10,854 nucleotides of DNA from Bacteroidales bacterium (lineage in GTDB: Bacteria; Bacteroidota; Bacteroidia; Bacteroidales; VadinHA17). The stretch covers positions 1 through 10,854 of the forward strand of contig JAFGXK010000002.1 of NCBI GenBank assembly GCA_016936695.1, written 5' to 3'. Shown in pieces: positions 7,176 to 10,854 of this stretch. The position numbers and the translations under genes are program-made. The first letter of the stretch is position 1. Every line of letters begins with the position of its first letter. The notes beneath the pieces are model-generated. The model saw only the letters and a program-made list of their open reading frames with translations, made no database searches and was not told the origin of the DNA.

Positions 7176-9791
7176 TTACAATTTCTTTTTAAAAAGCCGG
7201 TCAAAGAAACCCTCTTTTTTTTCTGCCGGAGGCTCCTCTTCTTCTTCAGCGGTCTCCGTCCCTTCCCAGGATATCCTGAACCTTGGCCGGGATTCCCCTT
7301 GCCTCACCTGTCCGGAATCCTTTCTATACAACCCGTACTCCTCCTTAATTATTGTTTTGAGTGTTTCTTTTTCTTTTTTCAGATTATCCTTTAGCTGGTT
7401 GCCGGCAGCCTTCATATCGTAGCTAACCTTTACGTCGTCGCCGTTCCCGTCTATCCTGAGGAAAATGGAAGTCCTCCCGAGGCCGTCGTCCTGGATTTCG
7501 CCGAAGTCTTCTGCCGGCTTCCTGGTTTTCCTCGACTTCTTGCTGAGGATCTCTGACAGCAGCATTTTTACATGATATTCGTAAAGGTTGTCAAAGGTGT
7601 GTTCCCCGTTAACCGACAGGTCGGCGGCCGAAGACCTTATCTCCATCTGGGGGAGGTAGAATACATTATCCCTGATGAAGAAATCATTTTCAAGCTTGTC
7701 GAATCTTATGTTCTGAAGCTCCGACAGTTCAATGAAGGATGAAAGGGCCTTCACGGGATCGAAATTGACCAGTGCGCCGTCGGAAATGTTGAATTTTCCC
7801 TCGGCTGCCATTGTGTGTATGTCGGGATTCATGAGGGAATCGACAGGCAGGACGAGTGTTATATTTCCCGAGAGGAATCCTTCAAGATTTTCAGCCTTGA
7901 TAAAATCCTGTCCGAAATTATTGAAGGTTATGAACGACTGTTTTACATCAACATCTGAAACCAGGAAGCTTCCCCTGCCGACAAATGATTTGTCGGGGTT
8001 CTGCACTACAAGTCCGTTGCCCGATACCTTCCCTTTCTGGGAATTCATAGAAAACGATCTGAAATTCATTATCCTGGGTCTGACGCTGAGATTTCCCGCT
8101 ATGCCTCTTGCTTCGAACAGCTTGTAAGAAATGGTGTCGATCCTGAAGTCGACATCGAGGTTTACATCGTCAGGAAAAGTAACAGGAGCCAAGACCGGTT
8201 CTGCCTTTTCACCGGGTTCTTCATCCGGATCCATGAAGCGCTCGGGCCTGAAAGACGAGGCCGAGACTGTAGCCGTTCCACCCAGTATTACCGGATTTCC
8301 GGCAAGCCAGCCAGGGAAATTCGTGAATTTGCCTGACATCCTTATCTCCTGTCCGTTCAGTGACAGCCTGAAATCGTCAGTGCTTGTGGTGCCGTTTAAA
8401 AGGAAAGTACCTGCTGCATTCCTTATATCCACCTGGCGGTTCTTCAGCCTGAGGCTTACAGAATTGAAAACAGCTTTTGAATTCGATGCCAGATTGAATA
8501 CGTCGGTGAACATGTACCTGCCCTTTTTTCCCGGCCTGCCCGAGAATTTAAGGTCAAGATCGATCGATCCGCCTGCTTCAGCGGCTTCGCTGAGATTCAT
8601 GAATTCAACCAGTTCCGACGGCAAAAGTCTTCCCCTGAATACCAGTTCGGTAAAGGGATCCTTGAAATTTGTAAGTGAGAAAGAACCTGTGTAGTCGGAA
8701 GAACCGAGCCTTGAAGTGAAGTCTTTTATTTTGAAGGAACTGGTTTCGGGCCGGTTGCCGTTTGAGTAAGCTCCTTCGAAAGAAAGATTTCTGACACTGA
8801 GATCTGATTTACGGTTATCGATCAGGGCATTTCTTAGAGAAAAATTTATATCGTAGTGAGGATCCGTGGAGGAAGTCGGTTTCCCCTTTGTTATCCAGCT
8901 GAATTTAAGGATTCCCTCAGGATTATAAGCCGACAGGGCTTTGGTGTATTTTGAAGGAAGGAGGTATGGGATCCTTGAAATGTCGATATTGTCAGCCGTC
9001 ACGGTAAGATCGATGTAGTTGTCAGCTGCCACGAAACCGGTGAGCACAAAATCCCAGTTTTCGATAAGCATCGTGCTCTTCCTGAAGAAGGTACCTTTCT
9101 CGTTCTGATTCAGGCCCACATTAATGTCAGCAACAAATTCAGGTTTGATCATGAAATCCTTCAGTTGGAAGAGCCTGAAAAAAATCTTCATATCTCCCTC
9201 AAAATCGATATTGCTTCCTCTGATCCTGCTCTTAAGCATACTGTCCTTGATAAGTCCCTCGAGATTGAGGTCGACTCTCCTGTCATTATAAACAAGGCTC
9301 ACATCCTGGAGGCTTATCCTGTTCAGGTTCAGCCTGGCACTGTTTTGTGTTTCGCCGGGGGTCTTCCTTTCAGTGAATTCATAGTTGGTGCGGCCGGTGC
9401 TGTCTGTAAAAAGTGTCAGTTTTCCCGATCGCACGGTGATCTTTGTAAATGTGTAGTTTCCGCGGATCATGTCGATGGTACGGAGGTCGACAAATGCCGA
9501 ATTTGCGGCAAGCAGGGTGTCGGTGTTCAGGCCCCTGAAAGCGGTAAGGTCAAAGCCGTGGGAGGAGAGGACAAGTACATTCTTAAGTTCTATGGTTGCT
9601 TTGGGGAATTTTTTGATCAGGGAGAGCCTGTAGGATTCTGTGGAGATCTTGGTTGCGAAATTGTTGTTCAGGGTGTTGAGGACAATACCGGCAACCTTGT
9701 TCTGTATCGCCAGTGATATGACGAACAAAAGGACCAGCAAAGAGCCGATAATTATTGATGTTGTCTTAAGTAACTTCGCCGCCAGTTTCAT
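7176..9791 (-). CDS. AsmA-family membrane-anchored protein
   Basis: This 871-residue protein has one N-terminal TM helix (about 11-29) followed by a very long beta-rich region with alternating polar and hydrophobic residues. That fits the AsmA/TamB/YhdP-like superfamily, whose members are anchored in the inner membrane, extend through the periplasm and are thought to move or organise phospholipids between membranes. The stretch from about 560 to 800, including segments like ISDGALVNFDPVKALSSF, resembles the AsmA C-terminal region. The tail is unusual: an acidic, Pro-rich run (EEEEEPP) followed by GFFDRLFKKKL, an amphipathic basic end. The ATG at 9789-9791 gives a normal membrane anchor. An AAGGAG (9811-9806) lies 14 bases before it, too far for a standard Shine-Dalgarno site. 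The gene is first in a probable three-gene unit with the kinase and U32 genes. A role in the envelope is inferred from family; the cargo is unknown. Confidence 0.88.
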   Translation of the reverse strand: MKLAAKLLKTTSIIIGSLLVLLFVISLAIQNKVAGIVLNTLNNNFATKISTESYRLSLIKKFPKATIELKNVLVLSSHGFDLTAFRGLNTDTLLAANSAFVDLRTIDMIRGNYTFTKITVRSGKLTLFTDSTGRTNYEFTERKTPGETQNSARLNLNRISLQDVSLVYNDRRVDLNLEGLIKDSMLKSRIRGSNIDFEGDMKIFFRLFQLKDFMIKPEFVADINVGLNQNEKGTFFRKSTMLIENWDFVLTGFVAADNYIDLTVTADNIDISRIPYLLPSKYTKALSAYNPEGILKFSWITKGKPTSSTDPHYDINFSLRNALIDNRKSDLSVRNLSFEGAYSNGNRPETSSFKIKDFTSRLGSSDYTGSFSLTNFKDPFTELVFRGRLLPSELVEFMNLSEAAEAGGSIDLDLKFSGRPGKKGRYMFTDVFNLASNSKAVFNSVSLRLKNRQVDIRNAAGTFLLNGTTSTDDFRLSLNGQEIRMSGKFTNFPGWLAGNPVILGGTATVSASSFRPERFMDPDEEPGEKAEPVLAPVTFPDDVNLDVDFRIDTISYKLFEARGIAGNLSVRPRIMNFRSFSMNSQKGKVSGNGLVVQNPDKSFVGRGSFLVSDVDVKQSFITFNNFGQDFIKAENLEGFLSGNITLVLPVDSLMNPDIHTMAAEGKFNISDGALVNFDPVKALSSFIELSELQNIRFDKLENDFFIRDNVFYLPQMEIRSSAADLSVNGEHTFDNLYEYHVKMLLSEILSKKSRKTRKPAEDFGEIQDDGLGRTSIFLRIDGNGDDVKVSYDMKAAGNQLKDNLKKEKETLKTIIKEEYGLYRKDSGQVRQGESRPRFRISWEGTETAEEEEEPPAEKKEGFFDRLFKKKL

Positions 9792-9833
9792 TTACCCGGA
9801 TAAATCTCCTTCCCACGTAATGTTAACGGGAGG

Positions 9834-9841
9834 CAAAGTTA
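9834..9841 (-). promoter_or_regulatory. Bacteroidota-type -7 box (TAACTTTG) before the AsmA-like gene
   Basis: On the minus strand TAACTTTG matches TAnnTTTG exactly. It lies in the 72-base gap between pepE and the AsmA-like gene, 42 bases before that gene's ATG. A TTTG occurs upstream inside the adjoining palindrome, but only 11 bases away rather than the usual 19 or so, so no proper -33 element is seen. This is the most likely promoter for the AsmA-like, kinase and U32 genes. Confidence 0.5.
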
Positions 9842-9861
9842 TATTATTTGATCAAATAATA
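9842..9861. promoter_or_regulatory. Perfect 20-bp palindrome adjoining the -7 box, operator-like
   Basis: The half-site TATTATTTGA is followed directly by its exact reverse complement, with no mismatch over 20 bp. It begins two bases beyond the pepE stop codon and directly abuts the -7 box of the AsmA-like gene, so it occupies the spacer between -7 and -33. That is a classic place for a repressor or activator dimer. As RNA it could fold only into an 8-bp all-A/U stem with a GATC loop and no U-run, so it would be a poor terminator. Confidence 0.55.
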
Positions 9862-9863
9862 GT

Positions 9864-10571
9864 TTATTTCAGGAGGAAGCTCAGATCGTCTGCTTCGCCC
9901 AGTTCGATGGGCTCATGGCCTTTTTTGAAGATCCTTGCTTTCCTCGGGCCGATCAGCCTCATCTTCCCGTCCTCCACATGGAACATGGTGCCTTCGCGGA
10001 GTCCGGCGACCCACAGGTCAGGATTGACCTCGATGAACTCCTCAATCCTTTGTTCCCTTGTTTCACCCGCATGACCCTCGGGGTTGGCGTCGAGGTAATG
10101 AGGGTTAATCTGGAAAGGAATGAGGTTAAATGCCCTGAAGGATGACGGCCTTATCACCGGCATGTCGTTGGTTGTCCGGATGGTCGGGCAGGCAACGTTC
10201 GATCCTGCGCTCCAGCCTATGTAGGGAATTCCCGAAAGGACCTTTTCCCTTACCGGACCGACAAGCTTGTTGTCGCGGATCATCTTGATTAGCATCCAGG
10301 TGTTGCCGCCGCCAACCACTATGGCCTGAGCTTTCCTGACCGCTTCGGCAGGATCGGTGAAATGATGGATGGAGATCACGTCGTGTCCGGCTTCCCTGAA
10401 TTTCTCCCTGACCTTCAGTTCATAATCGTCCCACGAGAATGTAACTGCGGCATAGGGAATGAAAAGTGTCTTAATATGCTTTTTACCGAGGAATTCCCCG
10501 ATCATCGCCTGGGAGTATCCCAGGTAAGGTTCGCCGGGGTTTGTGGAGTTGCTGATAAGAAGAAGTTTCAT
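9864..10571 (-). CDS. pepE: Dipeptidase E (aspartyl dipeptidase, peptidase family S51)
   Basis: PepE is a cytoplasmic serine peptidase that hydrolyses dipeptides with an N-terminal aspartate and so recycles Asp-X peptides. The 235 residues compare with about 229 in enterobacterial PepE. The nucleophile elbow GWSAGSN holds S121, followed by NPHY with H158 and GLREGTM with E193. These are each one position from the Salmonella triad S120-H157-E192, so the enzyme looks fully active. The glycine-rich VVGGGNTW (85-92) is also typical. The ATG at 10569-10571 gives the expected N-terminus MKLLLISNST. It lies 63 bases after the MoeB/ThiF-like gene on the same strand, and its leader contains a tandem repeat. 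It may be transcribed from its own -7 box (10637-10630). Confidence 0.95.
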   Translation of the reverse strand: MKLLLISNSTNPGEPYLGYSQAMIGEFLGKKHIKTLFIPYAAVTFSWDDYELKVREKFREAGHDVISIHHFTDPAEAVRKAQAIVVGGGNTWMLIKMIRDNKLVGPVREKVLSGIPYIGWSAGSNVACPTIRTTNDMPVIRPSSFRAFNLIPFQINPHYLDANPEGHAGETREQRIEEFIEVNPDLWVAGLREGTMFHVEDGKMRLIGPRKARIFKKGHEPIELGEADDLSFLLK

Positions 10572-10600
10572 GTTGAAGAAGGTTGCTGGTTAGTCGGTGT

Positions 10601-10618
10601 GCGGTACGCGGTACGCGG
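10601..10618. repeat. 7-bp tandem repeat (GCGGTAC), about 2.6 copies
   Basis: GCGGTAC occurs at 10601-10607 and 10608-10614, followed by a partial GCGG at 10615-10618. A looser copy, TCGGTGT, may precede them at 10594-10600. The tract is GC-rich within an AT-rich gap and lies in the untranslated leader of pepE. Such tracts can change copy number by slippage. Confidence 0.75.
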
Positions 10619-10665
10619 AAAGTCCAATACAAATTTAATATTTTTCATTAAGTATTTTCCGCGTA
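10612..10665. repeat. Inverted repeat, 10-bp perfect arms, spanning the 3' end of the MoeB/ThiF-like gene
   Basis: TACGCGGAAA (10612-10621) is matched by its exact reverse complement TTTCCGCGTA (10656-10665), with 34 bases between. The left arm overlaps the last tandem-repeat copies; the right arm lies inside the coding sequence, encoding part of THTRK-like tail residues. The MoeB/ThiF-like mRNA could form a hairpin here, and the inner ATAC/GTAT pair could extend it. No U-run follows, so an ordinary intrinsic terminator is not supported. An RNA-stabilising or processing structure is possible. Confidence 0.5.
10630..10637 (-). promoter_or_regulatory. Bacteroidota-type -7 box (TAAATTTG) before pepE
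   Basis: On the minus strand TAAATTTG matches TAnnTTTG exactly. Its first three bases are the TAA stop codon of the MoeB/ThiF-like gene. The box lies 58 bases before the pepE ATG, so a transcript from it would carry the GCGGTAC tandem repeat in its leader. No -33 TTG/TTTG is seen at the usual spacing. The AT-rich composition makes a chance match possible. Confidence 0.35.
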
Positions 10666-10854
10666 TGGTTTTCAGGGTTATTCTGAATTTCGAGGAGGCT
10701 GAATTCATAATCTTTTATATTGAATACCAGGATTTTTCCTGAAAGTACATTTCCATAGCCTGTAATTATCTTTATTACCTCGTTAGCCATTATTGTACCG
10801 GTTATTCCGGGCAACACTCCCAGAAGACCGGTTTCGGCCGGCGACGGATCTCCG
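10635..10854 (-). CDS. MoeB/ThiF/HesA-family E1-like adenylyltransferase, C-terminal fragment (5' partial)
   Basis: The visible 72 residues form the C-terminus of an E1-like enzyme that adenylates the C-terminus of a ubiquitin-like sulfur carrier (MoaD or ThiS) for molybdopterin or thiamine synthesis. The strongest evidence is GLLGVLPGITGTIMANEV followed by IKIITG and LSGKILVFN, which match the MoeB/ThiF core end closely. The frame continues off the window edge, and the GTG at 10815-10817 is internal. Two family features are absent. The crossover-loop Cys (as in SCAEAGVLG of MoeB or NCRTAGVVG of ThiF) is Pro here, in SPAETGLLG. The C-terminal zinc CxxC is replaced by NPENHTRK, and no Cys occurs in the fragment. 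MoeB, ThiF and a stand-alone HesA-like protein cannot be told apart without the N-terminal part. Confidence 0.85.
   Translation of the reverse strand, partial: GDPSPAETGLLGVLPGITGTIMANEVIKIITGYGNVLSGKILVFNIKDYEFSLLEIQNNPENHTRKILNEKY

Noticed and set aside
8131..8694. Long open frames opposite the AsmA-like gene (also 9165-9716 and 9640-10074)
   Set aside because: These are Ser/Pro/Phe-rich shadow translations without domain features, and all overlap well-supported genes on the other strand.
9806..9811. AAGGAG as a Shine-Dalgarno site for the AsmA-like gene
   Set aside because: It is 14 bases from the ATG with no alternative in-frame start nearby, and Bacteroidota rarely depend on Shine-Dalgarno pairing.
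10612..10665. The inverted repeat as an intrinsic terminator of the MoeB/ThiF-like gene
   Set aside because: The right arm is inside the coding sequence, the loop is 34 bases, and no U-run follows the stem.

Overview
The window looks like a chromosomal segment of a Bacteroidota bacterium, probably Bacteroidales or a relative. The evidence is: Bacteroidota-type -7 promoter boxes (TAnnTTTG) in three of the short intergenic gaps; starts mostly without a usable Shine-Dalgarno site; a histidine kinase with the AHQLGTP H-box; and a large AsmA-like protein with a basic C-terminal tail. Nothing marks it as phage, plasmid or island. Genes fill nearly all of it, and the longest gap without a gene is 72 bases. 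I saw no rRNA, tRNA, CRISPR array or insertion sequence.

Left part, + strand: the 3' part of rsgA (1-726, ribosome-assembly GTPase); a 940-residue hybrid sensor kinase (782-3604); and mnmH/selU (3646-4698, tRNA 2-selenouridine synthase). The hybrid kinase is the main surprise. It has Tyr where the phospho-accepting His should be, degraded ATP-binding boxes and a degraded first receiver, but a fully conserved second receiver. It reads as a pseudokinase that keeps its sensor, dimerisation and terminal receiver parts, reminiscent of Caulobacter DivL.

Right part, - strand, in transcription order: the 3' end of a MoeB/ThiF/HesA-family gene (10854-10635), pepE (10571-9864, aspartyl dipeptidase), an AsmA-family membrane-anchored protein (9791-7176), an apparently intact sensor histidine kinase with a TTG start (7149-5992), and a U32-family protein of the TrhP type (5959-4703). 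The last three are 26 and 32 bases apart and probably form one transcript, starting at a promoter-like site that abuts a perfect 20-bp palindrome.

The two halves meet tail to tail: the mnmH and U32 stop codons are only 4 bases apart. If the U32 protein is TrhP, both enzymes modify the wobble uridine (U34) of tRNAs, and together with rsgA they give the segment a translation flavour. The MoeB/ThiF-like fragment also lacks the expected crossover-loop Cys and the C-terminal CxxC. An unusual 7-bp tandem repeat and an inverted repeat lie between it and pepE.
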